A DNA stretch of 53,014 nt from an uncultured Eubacteriales bacterium (GCA_949294665.1 CASFID010000068.1:1-53014); one strand, 5' to 3'. Positions 9,696-20,021 are shown, counted from the first letter of the stretch. Numbers and translations: made by a program. The notes: generated from the sequence alone by a model not told the origin.

Positions 9696-12044
9696 TTACT
9701 CTCCTGCAGCCCCGGTCAATTCCATGCGCTCTCCGTCCGTCCACAGCGTGAGCGCCCCGTTATCCTGGGTGGAGTATACTGTGCATCCGGCTTCTTTAAG
9801 CCTTTCGATCGTCTCCTCGTGGGGATGGCCGTACCGGTTGTCCACTCCTGCCGAGATCAATGCATAGTCCGGCGATGCAGCTGCAAGGAACTCTTCTGAG
9901 CCGGAATTCTTCGAGCCGTGATGCGCGGCCTTGAGAACATCATACTGTCGGAGAATCCCGGAACTGATGAGATTCTTTTCTCCTTCTCCCTCCAGATCCC
10001 CGGCAAGCAGTACAGAGCAGTCTCCACAGACTGCTTCAAGCACAAGGGACGCCGTGTTTCCCGCATCCAGCCCTTCATCTCCTTTCGGGGCAAGACATGC
10101 GAGCCTCGTCTCATACGCGCCATCCCCTCTGTCAAAGATCTCGTCTCCGGCTCCCATCTCCAGTACCTCTGTCCCGTTTTCCACGGCTGTGCGCGCTATC
10201 TCCGTTAGTTTTTCGTCATGGTACTGCGCCGGCGGCAGCACGAGGTCATCGATGCCGACTCCCAGTTCCTGGCTCTCCAGCATCTCAGCCAATCCGTTTA
10301 CATGATCCTCGTCCCCGTGTGTCACAAATATGTAGTCCAGCCTGTCCACGGCACGGCTCAGGAGAAAGGGCTCGATCCGGTAGACGCCGACGGATGACAC
10401 GGTACTGCTTCCGCCGTCGATCAGGCAGTGCAGAGACGGCGTCCTGACATAGATACAGTCGCCCTGCCCCACGTCCAGGACAGTAACCTGCATCCCCTCC
10501 TGTCCCCTGTAGTGGCAGCGGCATGCCAGCGCCATACTCCCGGCAAAAAGCAGAAGCACGCAGCCCGGGATCCTGACATATATGCTCTGGCGCTTCATCC
10601 GCCGGGGACGCTCATATCCTCCCGAAATCTCCGCCCGCTCCAAATCCTGTTCTCTGGCATGGGAGAGATGACGATACAGAAGAACCGCCGCCGCGATCCC
10701 TGCATAGTATACAATGAGCCAGACCGTTCCCGGCTTCCCTGTCACGAACCGGCTCCCCGGAAGAACAGAGCCCGCTGCACACGCCAGATCATACCCCCGG
10801 AGCACCGCGCAGCATATCTGAAGTACGCATCCGCCCGCCGTATCCCAGACAAGCGCCAGCAAACATCCCGCCACACCCGCTCCCATGAGCACCGGCATGA
10901 CCGGTATGACAATAAGATTCAAAAGCACAGAATAAGGAGGAACCTCATAATAGAAGTAGAGGAGCGGTCCCAGCAGGAGCACATTGACCGCCAGACTGCT
11001 GCACAGTCCTCCCAGGATCCGTCCCGGCCGCCTCCTGTCCCCGGCGAAGCCGAACATCTCCTCAAATACCGGCGTAAGCAGAAACATCCCCAGGATCGCT
11101 CCATAGGAGAGCAGAAACCCTGCGTCCGTAAGCCAGAGGGGCTTCCATGTGCAGAGGATCGCGGCGGACAGTGACAGGCTTGTCAGGAGATCATAATCCC
11201 GCCCTGTGATCTCTGCCACGATCTTTACAAAGAACATGATGAGCGCCCTCAGACTCGATACCCCTGCTCCGATCATCAGGCTGTAGAGCAGAAGGATCAC
11301 TCCGCCCGCCGCACCTGAACAGAGGAATCCACACCCGGCTCTGCGCAGCAGTCCGTAAATCCCCATGCCGATAAAGGACATATGAAGGCCGGATATGGCG
11401 AGCAGATGACTGATGCCGTTTTTCTGATAAATCTTCTTCATCTCGTCATCCAGTCCACTCTTTTCTCCCAGGAGGATAGCGCTCATCGTACTGCCGTAGT
11501 AGTCTCCCAGATGGCGGTGCAGAAGTCTGTCCCACTCCATTTTCATCTCTAAGAGGAACTGACCGGCCCGGTCTGTATCATCGGAGAGGATATCCGCTTT
11601 CTCCGCCCACACAAGCACATGGATCCCCTGTCTCTGGTAATAGGCCCGCTGGTCAAAACTGCCCGGATTACGGGCTTCCTCGAAAGTCTGAGCCTCTCCG
11701 CTGATCCTCAGGAGGTTTCCCAGACGGATCACATCGCCGTTTCCATGGGAACCGTTGTTTTCTTTGTTTTTCTCTGTACTGTCATTGGAAATATAGACAA
11801 GAATCCGGGACTCTTCCATCGTCCGGCTGTCTGCAGACACGGCGTTCTCTTTCAGGGAGAGCGCCGTCACTTTCTCTTTCTTCTCGATCTTATATACAGT
11901 TCCGACAAGCTCCACCTTCGTCTCTTCCCGGGCAGCTCTTTCCAGCGCAGAGGCTTTCGTGTCCTCTGTGCCGAAAAAGAGCACTCTCATCCACTGTGCT
12001 ATAAGAAATAAGATACATATTGTACTAAGCGGCCGTTTCTTCAT
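9696..12044 (-). CDS. comEC: ComEC/Rec2-family DNA uptake channel protein
   Basis: Polytopic membrane protein that in competent bacteria carries single-stranded DNA across the membrane. The 782 residues include an N-terminal membrane anchor and DUF4131-like soluble region (to about 200), the central Competence domain with many hydrophobic segments and the motif ISHLLAISGLHMS, and a C-terminal metallo-beta-lactamase-like domain (LDVGQGDCIYVR, then THGDEDHVNG, and AAHHGSKNS near the end). The start overlaps the stop of the GerMN gene by four bases, implying translational coupling. It is last in the ComEA-like/regulator/kinase/GerMN/comEC series. Confidence 0.95.
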   Translation of the reverse strand: MKKRPLSTICILFLIAQWMRVLFFGTEDTKASALERAAREETKVELVGTVYKIEKKEKVTALSLKENAVSADSRTMEESRILVYISNDSTEKNKENNGSHGNGDVIRLGNLLRISGEAQTFEEARNPGSFDQRAYYQRQGIHVLVWAEKADILSDDTDRAGQFLLEMKMEWDRLLHRHLGDYYGSTMSAILLGEKSGLDDEMKKIYQKNGISHLLAISGLHMSFIGMGIYGLLRRAGCGFLCSGAAGGVILLLYSLMIGAGVSSLRALIMFFVKIVAEITGRDYDLLTSLSLSAAILCTWKPLWLTDAGFLLSYGAILGMFLLTPVFEEMFGFAGDRRRPGRILGGLCSSLAVNVLLLGPLLYFYYEVPPYSVLLNLIVIPVMPVLMGAGVAGCLLALVWDTAGGCVLQICCAVLRGYDLACAAGSVLPGSRFVTGKPGTVWLIVYYAGIAAAVLLYRHLSHAREQDLERAEISGGYERPRRMKRQSIYVRIPGCVLLLFAGSMALACRCHYRGQEGMQVTVLDVGQGDCIYVRTPSLHCLIDGGSSTVSSVGVYRIEPFLLSRAVDRLDYIFVTHGDEDHVNGLAEMLESQELGVGIDDLVLPPAQYHDEKLTEIARTAVENGTEVLEMGAGDEIFDRGDGAYETRLACLAPKGDEGLDAGNTASLVLEAVCGDCSVLLAGDLEGEGEKNLISSGILRQYDVLKAAHHGSKNSGSEEFLAAASPDYALISAGVDNRYGHPHEETIERLKEAGCTVYSTQDNGALTLWTDGERMELTGAAGE

Positions 12045-12973
12045 TCATTTTCTTCATCGGCTGCGACGAGATCCATATTCTCTTCCAGAGGCTGCGACAG
12101 ATCCACAGTCTCCATATATTCGGCGTTGGACTCTCCGTTGATCGTGATCTGTACCTGTAACGCCTCTGTTCCCTCAACCAGAGAATTCACGATCGAGTAT
12201 ACGGTTAGATCGGGGAGTATGTCATAAGCCCCTGTGAGAAATGTACTGTCAAAATTGACATAGCATATTCCATCCTTTGTCGTCACACTCAGGAGCGTCG
12301 CATCTGGATTGATCGTCGGATAAGCCCCGGCTCCGTCCGGTCCCTGCATCAGTTTCTCTACAATAAGCTTGTCTTTCGAGACATTGCTGCTGTACCGTAC
12401 GTCCACAGTCTGCGGCACCAGTCTGTCTCCGCTCTCATTTGCAAAGTATAGCGTCAGTGTATCCGTCTGGTAGGAACTTGGTGAGGAGCTCATATCCCCG
12501 ACAAAATCATCCTCATTCATCAGCCCCACTTCGATACCGTCACTGTCCGTCAGCGGCACACCGTCGATCGTAAAGGCTACCCCGTTGATGCCGTCGATCT
12601 GGACAAGCGACTGGACGACGGCAGCGCGCAGGAGCTTCTCTCTGAGCTGTCCGATTTCAAGATACTCCCGGCTGAAATCAACCTCGAGGATGCTTCCGGA
12701 CAGTTCACACTGCTGTATCTCTACTTCCCTGGGGATCGCGCTGACATACTCGATATCCCCTGCGGGTTCCTGCATATCCTCTAGCATCTGACGCGCTGTC
12801 TCCAGAGTGTCCCCCTCGTACAGCCTGTATTCCGCTTTCACGATCCCAGTATTATCTTCATTGAGACAGTAGATAAAAGACTCCCCTTCATCCGGCTCGC
12901 TGCTTCTGCCGCAGGCCGTCGCTGCCAGGATGATGAACAGCAGCACTGCCGGCAGGATCTTTCTTATCGACAT
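12041..12973 (-). CDS. GerMN-domain lipoprotein
   Basis: Predicted exported lipoprotein of 310 residues: a hydrophobic signal peptide ends at a lipobox-like ATAC near Cys-21. Two GerMN-type domains follow. The first spans about 35-150 (TLETARQMLEDM, EVDFSREYLE) and the second about 175-290 (IVEKLMQGP, VNFDSTFL). The domain was named after the germination protein GerM, but many such proteins occur in non-spore contexts and the function here is unknown. It follows the histidine kinase by 85 bases and overlaps comEC by four bases. Confidence 0.85.
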   Translation of the reverse strand: MSIRKILPAVLLFIILAATACGRSSEPDEGESFIYCLNEDNTGIVKAEYRLYEGDTLETARQMLEDMQEPAGDIEYVSAIPREVEIQQCELSGSILEVDFSREYLEIGQLREKLLRAAVVQSLVQIDGINGVAFTIDGVPLTDSDGIEVGLMNEDDFVGDMSSSPSSYQTDTLTLYFANESGDRLVPQTVDVRYSSNVSKDKLIVEKLMQGPDGAGAYPTINPDATLLSVTTKDGICYVNFDSTFLTGAYDILPDLTVYSIVNSLVEGTEALQVQITINGESNAEYMETVDLSQPLEENMDLVAADEENE

Positions 12974-13058
12974 CTTCCTTCTCCTCCCATCTGTAGAACG
13001 GATACCCGGGGATCTGCTCCGCTTTTCCCCGTGTCCCTGTTAGCGGAACCGACGTGCG

Positions 13059-14534
13059 TCACGCCGCCACATAGGTCAGCGGGATCCGCACGGTAAACGT
13101 AGTGCCCTCCCCCTCGATGCTGTGTACCTTGATCGCTCCTCTGTGAACGATCACCGCATTGCGGGCGATAGCCAGTCCGAGCCCCGTGCCTCCGATCTCC
13201 CTGGAATGGGACTTGTCCACGCGGTAGAAGCGCTCGAAGATATGCGCCTGATCCGCTTCCGGGATGCCGATCCCCGAATCTTCGACCTTGATATAGAAAT
13301 ACTTGTGGTCCGCGTTCAGCGACACATGCACCCATCCGTTGTCATGGTTATATTTGATGGCGTTTTCCACCAGATTGGATATAGCCAGCGTAAACTTCAT
13401 CTCATCGATCTCAGCCGTTACCGGTCGAAAACTTTCCATGACCATCTCCACGTTCCTTTTTTCTGCGATCGGCCGGATCCTCTTTAATATCTGCTCCAGA
13501 AGATCATTGATATTGACGGACTCTATGTTCAGGTTCTGCCCGGTCTTATCCATCTTGACAAGAGAGAGAAGGTCCGTGATGATCTGATTTTCCCGGTCGA
13601 TCTCTTTCGCGATATCCTGCATGAACTCGCGGTACATCTCCACAGGAGCATCTCCCATCTCGAGCAGAGAATCCGCCAGCACTTTCATGGACGTCATGGG
13701 AGTCTTGAGTTCGTGAGAGACATTTGATACGAATTCCTCCCTGGATTCATCCAGCAGTTTCAGTCTGCCAAGCATCTTGTTGAACGCCTCGCTTAACTGT
13801 TTCGTCTCGGTAAACGTCTCCACATGGAGTACGTCATCGCTGTATCCTTCTGAGACATTCTCGATCGCGCCCGTGATCTTGTGCATCGGACGCACCATCC
13901 GGTCTGCCCAGAATACACTGAGCAGCGCCAGGAGCACCAGGATGATCCCCACTACGACTCCGCCGTGGGTGAGGAGGATCTGCCTTGTCACTTCGATATT
14001 GTCTGTCGACACGCTTGCAAGCATAACGCCGATGACGTCGCCTTCGCTGGTCTCGGTGATAGGAGCCGTCACTTCGATGTAATGATTTTTCTGATCGTAA
14101 TAGTCTGTATTTTCCCCGCGCATACAGCGGACTACATTCTCCGATACGTCCGTCTTGCCTTCATCCAGGCTGTATGTATCTTTTACGACCTTCAGTTCCC
14201 TGTCTATGATCATGACACGTCCGTTGTAAATGTTTGTAAGCTGATTGAGACTTGAATTGATGACCTCTGAGGATGTGTCTGTGAGATACCCGTAGGTATT
14301 GAGCTGGTTACAGATGATCGTACACTGATTCTGGATCTCGGCGGTCCGGAGTTCCACCGCCCGGGCCTCGTAGAACTTCACTGCTACAAAAAGCACGACA
14401 AGACAGGGCAAAAGCCCTGCCAGCATGAACAGCAGTATAAAGCGGAAACGCATGTTTTTGAAAATTCTGTCTCGTAATACAAGACGACGCCTAGCCCTGG
14501 AAATAATAACCCACTCCCCACTTTGTATGTACAT
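13059..14534 (-). CDS. Two-component sensor histidine kinase (WalK/PhoR-like)
   Basis: Membrane sensor kinase of 491 residues. Transmembrane segment 1 is near 28-50 (FILLFMLAGLLPCLVVLFV). An extracytoplasmic sensor region follows to about 190, then transmembrane segment 2 (VVVGIILVLLALLSVFW), HAMP, HisKA with the phospho-accepting His in SNVSHELKTP, and the ATPase domain with N-box NLVENAIKYN, G1 DSGIGIP and G2 GGTGLGLA. The annotated ATG overlaps the regulator gene by 44 bases. A later ATG at 14453 (MRFRFILL) is an alternative, and neither has a strong ribosome binding site. It pairs with the adjacent regulator. The signal is unknown. Confidence 0.92.
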   Translation of the reverse strand: MYIQSGEWVIISRARRRLVLRDRIFKNMRFRFILLFMLAGLLPCLVVLFVAVKFYEARAVELRTAEIQNQCTIICNQLNTYGYLTDTSSEVINSSLNQLTNIYNGRVMIIDRELKVVKDTYSLDEGKTDVSENVVRCMRGENTDYYDQKNHYIEVTAPITETSEGDVIGVMLASVSTDNIEVTRQILLTHGGVVVGIILVLLALLSVFWADRMVRPMHKITGAIENVSEGYSDDVLHVETFTETKQLSEAFNKMLGRLKLLDESREEFVSNVSHELKTPMTSMKVLADSLLEMGDAPVEMYREFMQDIAKEIDRENQIITDLLSLVKMDKTGQNLNIESVNINDLLEQILKRIRPIAEKRNVEMVMESFRPVTAEIDEMKFTLAISNLVENAIKYNHDNGWVHVSLNADHKYFYIKVEDSGIGIPEADQAHIFERFYRVDKSHSREIGGTGLGLAIARNAVIVHRGAIKVHSIEGEGTTFTVRIPLTYVAA

Positions 14535-15204
14535 ATTTCGGCTCGCTGGGATTGACCTCTATCTTCTCCCTCAGACGCCGGATATGCACATCCACTGTCC
14601 TCGCGTCTCCCGGATAATCATATCCCCATACGAGATTCAGAAGATTCTCCCTGCTGTACACTTTATTCGGATTCGTTGCCAGAAGTTCGAGCACGTCAAA
14701 CTCCTTGGCAGTCAGGTTGATCTCTTTCTCCCCGATGAACACTCTCCTGCTCTCACAGTCTATCTTCATATTACCCTTGATGAGCACCGGACTGCCCGCG
14801 GGTTCTTTCCGTTTGGACGTCCGGCGCATGATCGCCTTGATCCTTGCTTTCACTTCCAGGATATTGAAAGGCTTTGTGATATAGTCGTCCGCACCGTATT
14901 CCAGACCGAGGATCTTATCCATGTCTTCACTTTTCGCGGTAAGCATGACGACAGGCATATCAGAGAATTCCCGGATCTGCTGACATACCTGAAAGCCGTC
15001 CATCTTAGGGAGCATGACGTCCAGAAGAACGAGATCGTACTCTGTTTTTCTCGCACACTCCAGCGCCTCCTCACCGTCGTAAGCGCAGTCGACTTCCATT
15101 CCTTCCTGTTCCAGACTGAACCGGATTCCCTTTACGATCAGTTTTTCGTCATCTACGACTAATATCTTTTTACTCATACTCCTCTTCCCGACTCCCTGTG
15201 TCAA
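14491..15204 (-). CDS. OmpR/PhoB-family response regulator
   Basis: DNA-binding regulator of 237 residues. The receiver domain has acidic residues VVDDE, phospho-acceptor Asp-62 in LLDVMLP and the Lys in ITKPF. The C-terminal winged helix contains DARTVDVHIRRLREKIE, close to WalR/PhoB types. The first ATG overlaps the upstream ComEA-like stop as ATGA, suggesting coupling. An internal ATG nine codons later (MSKKILVVDDE) is the more usual family start and cannot be excluded. Its partner is the kinase immediately downstream. Confidence 0.93.
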   Translation of the reverse strand: MTQGVGKRSMSKKILVVDDEKLIVKGIRFSLEQEGMEVDCAYDGEEALECARKTEYDLVLLDVMLPKMDGFQVCQQIREFSDMPVVMLTAKSEDMDKILGLEYGADDYITKPFNILEVKARIKAIMRRTSKRKEPAGSPVLIKGNMKIDCESRRVFIGEKEINLTAKEFDVLELLATNPNKVYSRENLLNLVWGYDYPGDARTVDVHIRRLREKIEVNPSEPKYVHTKWGVGYYFQG

Positions 15205-15887
15205 ATCATTATGTCTTCTTTTATCTTTCCAAATACACCTTCCTTGATGCCCTCGATCTCCATCAGTTCCTCGATGCTCTCGAACCTCCCGTGTTCTTCG
15301 CGGTACGAAAGGATACTCTCTGCTTTTGCCTCCCCGATGCCGGTGAGCGTCATGAGTTCCTCCCTGGAAGCTGTATTGATATTTATCTTTCCCTGTTCCG
15401 CACCTGTGGCTACACTGTTTTCTCCAACCCCTGCACCCTGCATCTGAGCTTCATCGCCGGACGGCACATAGATCTGCTCTCCGTCTGCGACGGTCCTCGC
15501 CAGATTGACCGAGGCCGCCGAAGCGTCCTCACTCATGCCTCCTGCTGCCTGAACAGCCTCAAACACCCGTGCCTGCTTATCAAGTTCGTATACTCCCGGA
15601 GTGTTCACTGCCCCGCATACATATACATAGACGGTATCTGCCTGCGGGCGCTCTTCCGTTTCTGCGCTGCCGGCAGATACTTCCTTCCCTGATCCGTCTT
15701 CCTCACTGACTTTGCCGGAACCTCCGTCCGCACTGTCTTCACCTGCGGCCCCGTCCGAGAGCGTGATCTCCTCAAGCCCGCTTTCTTCCGTCTTTGCTCC
15801 GCAGCCCGCAAGAAAGAAAAACGCTGTCAATAGAAGCGTTCCTTTCAGAAGTCTTTTCATAATAGTCACGATTACTCTGTCTTGCAT
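15201..15887 (-). CDS. ComEA-like lipoprotein: SLBB plus helix-hairpin-helix DNA-binding domain
   Basis: Likely surface DNA receptor or a related periplasm-facing protein, 228 residues. A signal peptide ends at the lipobox LAGC, and an acidic Gly/Ser/Glu linker follows (about 30-85). Then come an SLBB domain (VYVYVCGAVNTPGVYEL) and a C-terminal ComEA helix-hairpin-helix region (ININTASREELMTLTGIG and IEELMEIEGI). Classical ComEA is anchored by a transmembrane helix; here the anchor appears to be a lipid. The first ATG has a GGGAG ribosome binding site, whereas the internal MKRLLKG start has none. It heads the operon that ends with comEC. Confidence 0.88.
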   Translation of the reverse strand: MQDRVIVTIMKRLLKGTLLLTAFFFLAGCGAKTEESGLEEITLSDGAAGEDSADGGSGKVSEEDGSGKEVSAGSAETEERPQADTVYVYVCGAVNTPGVYELDKQARVFEAVQAAGGMSEDASAASVNLARTVADGEQIYVPSGDEAQMQGAGVGENSVATGAEQGKININTASREELMTLTGIGEAKAESILSYREEHGRFESIEELMEIEGIKEGVFGKIKEDIMI

Positions 15888-15945
15888 ATCTTTCTCCCTG
15901 GTCTTATATGCCGGGAGAGATACCCCTGTTATGCCGGACAGTAGT

Positions 15946-15974
15946 ATTGTAACGAATTTTTACGAAAATTACAA
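15946..15974 (-). promoter_or_regulatory. Predicted promoter of the ComEA-like/two-component/comEC operon
   Basis: On the minus strand: -35 TTGTAA (15969-15974), a 17-base spacer and -10 TACAAT (15946-15951), about 60 bases upstream of the ComEA-like start codon. Confidence 0.6.
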
Positions 15975-16049
15975 TAGACATTTAATCACTTTTAAAGATA
16001 CTGTTACAGGATTATTACAGTCGGAGTCACATTTTGCGGCTTTCCCGGT

Positions 16050-16481
16050 CTATTCCCACTGAAATACGGCGATCCCCACGACCGCCAGGGCGAGCCCGCC
16101 CAGTTTTCTTAAGGAAATCGGTTCTTTGTCCATGCCGAACAGGCCGAAGATCTGGATAATATACGACACCGCAATCTGTGCGATCACAATAAGAAGCGCC
16201 GACTTCGCCGGTCCCAGCGCCTCTATGCTCTTTATGACCGTCCATGTGATCCCTGCGCCGATCACTCCGCCAAGGAGCATGTATCTTGGTTCCACTTTTC
16301 CAAGTGCGGTCACATTATCTCTTCCTGTAAAGAACCAGGCTGCGAGACAGACCGCGAAAGCCGTGATCTGCACCCAGCCGTTGCTCACCCAGACTCCTGT
16401 CGTCTTCGTGACCTGCGTGTTAAATACTCCCTGGATGCTCATCATGGCGCCTGAGAGCAGAGCGATAAAGAAACCAATCAT
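16050..16481 (-). CDS. Small DMT-family membrane protein (YdcZ/DUF606 type)
   Basis: A 143-residue integral membrane protein with about five hydrophobic helices (FFIALLSGAMMSIQGVF, ITAFAVCLAAWFF, MLLGGVIGAGITW, LLIVIAQIAVSYIIQIFGLFG and LALAVVGIAVF). This is the half-size architecture of YdcZ-like drug/metabolite transporter proteins. The substrate is unknown. It lies 110 bases downstream of argD on the same strand, so it may be co-transcribed with the arginine cluster, but it has its own good ribosome binding site (GGAGG). Confidence 0.8.
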   Translation of the reverse strand: MIGFFIALLSGAMMSIQGVFNTQVTKTTGVWVSNGWVQITAFAVCLAAWFFTGRDNVTALGKVEPRYMLLGGVIGAGITWTVIKSIEALGPAKSALLIVIAQIAVSYIIQIFGLFGMDKEPISLRKLGGLALAVVGIAVFQWE

Positions 16482-16591
16482 AAGATCATACCTCCATGCA
16501 TTTTATGCCTGTTTAATAGTATGTCCTGTGACTGGCTTCTTATGCGTATTATGATCGATCTGCCTTCGGAAAGATGTTACGGGCGCGGAAG

Positions 16592-17773
16592 TCACGCAAG
16601 CGCGGCACGAAGTTTGACGATCATCTCATCGATATGCTTTTCTTCTACGATCAGCGGTGGAACAAACCGAAGCACGTTTCCCTCCGCCTGGATCACCAGC
16701 AGGCCGCCCTCCACACAGCGACGGTTCACCTCGGCGACGGGCTTTGTGATCTCGATCCCCTGCATCAGGCCTTTCCCCTTGCGCTGTACAACACAGTCCA
16801 GTTCACCGACGAGCATATCCAGCTTTTCTGTCAGATAAGGCGACACGCGGTTGACATGACCGACGATGTCGTCCCTCTCAAAGATCTCGATCACCTTCTT
16901 CACCGCAGTGCACGCAAGCGGGTTGCCTCCGTAGGTGGCCCCGTGATCGCCGGGCTTGAGAGAATACTGCGCCACCTCTTCCGTCATGGCGAAGGCTCCG
17001 ACCGGAACACCGTTTCCGATCGCCTTTGCCATCGTAAGGATATCGGGCTTTACGCCGAACCCCTGCCATGCGAACATCGTGCCTGTCCTTCCCATCCCGC
17101 ACTGCACTTCATCGCAGATCATAAGGATGCCGTTCTCATCGCAGATCCTGCGGATGCCCTCCATAAACTCCTGCGTCGCCAGATTAATGCCTCCCTCGCC
17201 CTGCAAAGGCTCCAGGATGATCGCGCACGTCTTATCGCTGACCAGCGCTTTCACACTTTCCAAATCGTTAAACTTTGCGAATTTCACACCCGGGACAAGG
17301 GGTTCAAACGGCTCTCTGTAAGAGTCATGTCCGGTCACCGACACAGCGCCGAACGTCCTTCCGTGGAAAGAATGCTCCATGGCGATGAACTCATATCTCC
17401 CTGTTCCTTTCGTATACGCGTAGCGTCTGGCCGACTTTAAGGCGCCTTCCACCGCCTCGCCGCCGCTGTTCGTAAAGAAAACTCTGTCCATGCCGCAGAT
17501 ACGGTTCAACTCTCTCGCCGCCTCGCCGCAGCTCTGATGATAGTAGAGGTTGGACGTGTGATATAGCCTGTCGATCTGGGCTTTGATCGCCTCGTTTAAC
17601 TCTTTGTTGTCATATCCCAGTCCCGTCACCGCAAACCCGGCGGCAAAATCGAGATATTTCTTGCCGTCTGTGTCATAAAGATACATTCCCTCGCCGTGGT
17701 CCAGAACGATCGGGAAACGGTTGTAGACATGGACCAGATTCTCCTCCGCCGCCTGTATCTTGTTATTCACCAT
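16592..17773 (-). CDS. argD: Acetylornithine aminotransferase
   Basis: PLP-dependent class III aminotransferase converting N-acetylglutamate semialdehyde to N-acetylornithine. The 393 residues carry the expected motifs: [14 protein letters not shown], the HGRTFG segment, [11 protein letters not shown] with the PLP-pairing Asp, and the Schiff-base Lys in [10 protein letters not shown]. Its start overlaps the argB stop by 11 bases, so translation is probably coupled. Its place in the argC-argJ-argB-argD cluster favours the arginine role over ornithine or GABA aminotransferases. Confidence 0.95.
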   Translation of the reverse strand: MVNNKIQAAEENLVHVYNRFPIVLDHGEGMYLYDTDGKKYLDFAAGFAVTGLGYDNKELNEAIKAQIDRLYHTSNLYYHQSCGEAARELNRICGMDRVFFTNSGGEAVEGALKSARRYAYTKGTGRYEFIAMEHSFHGRTFGAVSVTGHDSYREPFEPLVPGVKFAKFNDLESVKALVSDKTCAIILEPLQGEGGINLATQEFMEGIRRICDENGILMICDEVQCGMGRTGTMFAWQGFGVKPDILTMAKAIGNGVPVGAFAMTEEVAQYSLKPGDHGATYGGNPLACTAVKKVIEIFERDDIVGHVNRVSPYLTEKLDMLVGELDCVVQRKGKGLMQGIEITKPVAEVNRRCVEGGLLVIQAEGNVLRFVPPLIVEEKHIDEMIVKLRAALA

Positions 17774-18662
17774 GATAATACCTGCTTTCTTCGCTGTTCA
17801 GTATCGCTGTTCCGATTCCTTTGTTTGTAAAGATCTCAAGAAGCAGACAGTGGGGGATACGTCCGTCCAGGATATGCACTCTGGACACGCCTGCCTCGAT
17901 GGCGTCGATGCAGTTCTGCAGCTTCGGCAGCATTCCCCCGCCGATATATCCGCTGTCCATCAGCTTCTTCGCCTCGTCCACTTTCAGTTCCGAGATGAGC
18001 GTGGAAGGATCGGACGGATCCTTGTACACGCCCTCGATATCCGTCAGGAACGCCAGTTTCTCCGCCCTGACTGCACGGGCGATGGCACATGCCGCGTCGT
18101 CCGCATTGATATTGTATGTATTGAACGCATCGTCCAGACCTACCGGACATACGATCGGAAGGAAATCCTTCTCCAGCAGATCATAGAGGATCTGTCCGTT
18201 TACTTCTTTGATATCTCCTACATATCCGATGTCCTGGCCTTCGGAATATTTCCTGTCCACTTTCAGAAGCGCGCCGTCCTTGCCGCTGATGCCGATAGCG
18301 CGCACCCCCAGGCTCTCCACAAGCTGGACAAGACTCTTGTTTACACGGCCAAGGACCATCTCCGCTACTTCCATCGTATCCTCGTCCGTCACGCGCAGAC
18401 CGTTGACAAACTTCGGCTCCATGCCGACTTTTCCTACCCATTTGCTGATCTCTTTCCCTCCGCCGTGTACGATGATCGGCTTAAATCCGACGAGTTTTAA
18501 AAGCGTGACATCCTCTATGACGCGTTTCTTTAATTCCTCGTCGACCATGGCGCTTCCGCCGTATTTGACGACGATGATCTTGCGGTTAAAGCGCTGGATA
18601 TACGGCAGAGCCTCAATGAGCACCTGCGCCTTGTCCAGATACTGCTGCATATTCTTATTCAT
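17763..18662 (-). CDS. argB: Acetylglutamate kinase
   Basis: Phosphorylates N-acetylglutamate, the second step of arginine synthesis and usually the arginine-inhibited step. The 299 residues include the nucleotide-binding KYGGSAM near 33-39, [11 protein letters not shown], and the C-terminal [10 protein letters not shown] and GGMLPK motifs of the amino acid kinase fold. It has a strong ribosome binding site (AAGGAGG). A REP-like hairpin at 18679-18713 lies only a few bases upstream of that site and could affect argB translation or mRNA stability. Confidence 0.97.
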   Translation of the reverse strand: MNKNMQQYLDKAQVLIEALPYIQRFNRKIIVVKYGGSAMVDEELKKRVIEDVTLLKLVGFKPIIVHGGGKEISKWVGKVGMEPKFVNGLRVTDEDTMEVAEMVLGRVNKSLVQLVESLGVRAIGISGKDGALLKVDRKYSEGQDIGYVGDIKEVNGQILYDLLEKDFLPIVCPVGLDDAFNTYNINADDAACAIARAVRAEKLAFLTDIEGVYKDPSDPSTLISELKVDEAKKLMDSGYIGGGMLPKLQNCIDAIEAGVSRVHILDGRIPHCLLLEIFTNKGIGTAILNSEESRYYHGE

Positions 18663-18678
18663 ATTAACCTCCTTGATC

Positions 18679-18713
18679 GGGGACGTAGTAAAACCCGATT
18701 TGACTACGTCCCC
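18679..18713. repeat. REP-like palindromic repeat, copy 1 (argB-argJ spacer)
   Basis: GGGGACGTAGT (18679-18689) pairs perfectly with ACTACGTCCCC (18703-18713), and AAA/TTT pairing extends the stem inward. A 34-base core from 18680 is identical to copy 2 at 20602-20635. Flanking sequence also contains related GGGACA-type words (18738-18765). Confidence 0.85.
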
Positions 18714-18797
18714 AATCGGACTTTACGGTGTCCCAAATCGAATTTTGCCCTGTCCCTGTTTTCAGCTTTTTATTGTTGAATATTTCAATCATGCAGT

Positions 18798-20021
18798 TTA
18801 ACTGCGATAGTCTGCATTGATATTGATATATTCATGTGTCAGGTCGCATCCCCACGCCGCTACTTCGACGTCTCCCTCTTTGATGTCCGCGATTGCCGTC
18901 ACTTCCGGCTGTGAGAGGATCTCTGTCGCTTTCTCCTCGCTGTACTCAAGGGCGACTCCGTTCTCAATGATCTTTAATTTCCCCGCCCTGCTCTCGAAGT
19001 AGAGATCGACTTTCTCCGGATCAAACTGTGCTCCCGAGTATCCCATGGCGCACAGGATCCGTCCCCAGTTGGCGTCGTGTCCCGCTATGGCTGCTTTCGT
19101 CAGATTGGAACAGACAATGGATTTTGCGAGTTTCTTAGCCTGTTCTTTCGTATCCGCGCCAATGATCCTTGCCTCAAAAAGTGCGGTCGCACCCTCTCCG
19201 TCACCGGCCATCTCTTTTGCCAGAGTCTCATTTACATCATGAAGCGCGCTCTTAAAGACCTCATATTCCCGCGTCCCATATCTGATCTTCTCATTGCCGG
19301 CGGCCCCGTTCGCCAGAAGGAGAACCGTATCATTTGTCGATGTGTCTCCGTCCACGGAGATCATATTATAGGTGTCCTCCACGTCGGCGCTGAGTGCGGC
19401 CTGCAGCGCTTTCCTGGAAATCCTGGCGTCTGTTGTGATAAACGCGAGCATCGTGCACATATTCGGATGGATCATACCGGATCCTTTCGCCATGCCGCCG
19501 ATCGTCACGGTCACATTCCCGATCTCTACCGTAACCGCCGCTTCTTTCTTCTTCGTATCCGTCGTCATGATCGCCTGAGCCGCCTGTGTACCGCTTTCGA
19601 GATCCGCTTTCTTCGTCTCTGACAGCTTTCGGACTCCTTCTCTCACCCGGTCCATGGGAAGCTGCATCCCGATCACCCCCGTAGAGCCCACCAGGACGCT
19701 CTTCGCATCTACTCCAAGCGCTTTTGCTGCTTCCTCCGCCGTCTGCGCACAATATCTCATGCCCTCTTCCCCTGTGCATGCATTTGCTATGCCCGAGTTC
19801 ACCACGACCGCCTGGGACTTCATGCCGCTCTCCACGATCGCCCGGTCCCATTTCACAGGCGCCGCTTTTACGACATTTGTCGTAAATGTTCCCGCCACTT
19901 TGCACGGCTTCTCACTATAGATAAGGGCCATGTCCGTACGGTCCTGATACTTGATTCCTGCTGCCGCCGCTGCCGCCTTAAATCCTTTCGCTGCTGTCAC
20001 TCCGCCTTCAATCTTCTCCAT
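18798..20021 (-). CDS. argJ: Glutamate N-acetyltransferase / N-acetylglutamate synthase
   Basis: ArgJ transfers the acetyl group from N-acetylornithine back to glutamate; bifunctional forms also use acetyl-CoA. The 407-residue precursor is normally self-cleaved before a conserved Thr, which is visible here in [11 protein letters not shown] after the GMAKGSGM oxyanion-hole region. The C-terminus has the expected [13 protein letters not shown] motif. The ribosome binding site is good (GGAGGG). It sits between argB and the GNAT gene, with a 135-base spacer before argB that holds a REP-like repeat. Confidence 0.96.
   Translation of the reverse strand: MEKIEGGVTAAKGFKAAAAAAGIKYQDRTDMALIYSEKPCKVAGTFTTNVVKAAPVKWDRAIVESGMKSQAVVVNSGIANACTGEEGMRYCAQTAEEAAKALGVDAKSVLVGSTGVIGMQLPMDRVREGVRKLSETKKADLESGTQAAQAIMTTDTKKKEAAVTVEIGNVTVTIGGMAKGSGMIHPNMCTMLAFITTDARISRKALQAALSADVEDTYNMISVDGDTSTNDTVLLLANGAAGNEKIRYGTREYEVFKSALHDVNETLAKEMAGDGEGATALFEARIIGADTKEQAKKLAKSIVCSNLTKAAIAGHDANWGRILCAMGYSGAQFDPEKVDLYFESRAGKLKIIENGVALEYSEEKATEILSQPEVTAIADIKEGDVEVAAWGCDLTHEYININADYRS

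Noticed and set aside
12964-13335. 123-codon minus-strand frame overlapping the end of the histidine kinase gene
   Set aside because: Out-of-frame shadow of the kinase ATPase domain; the kinase frame is intact with all motifs.
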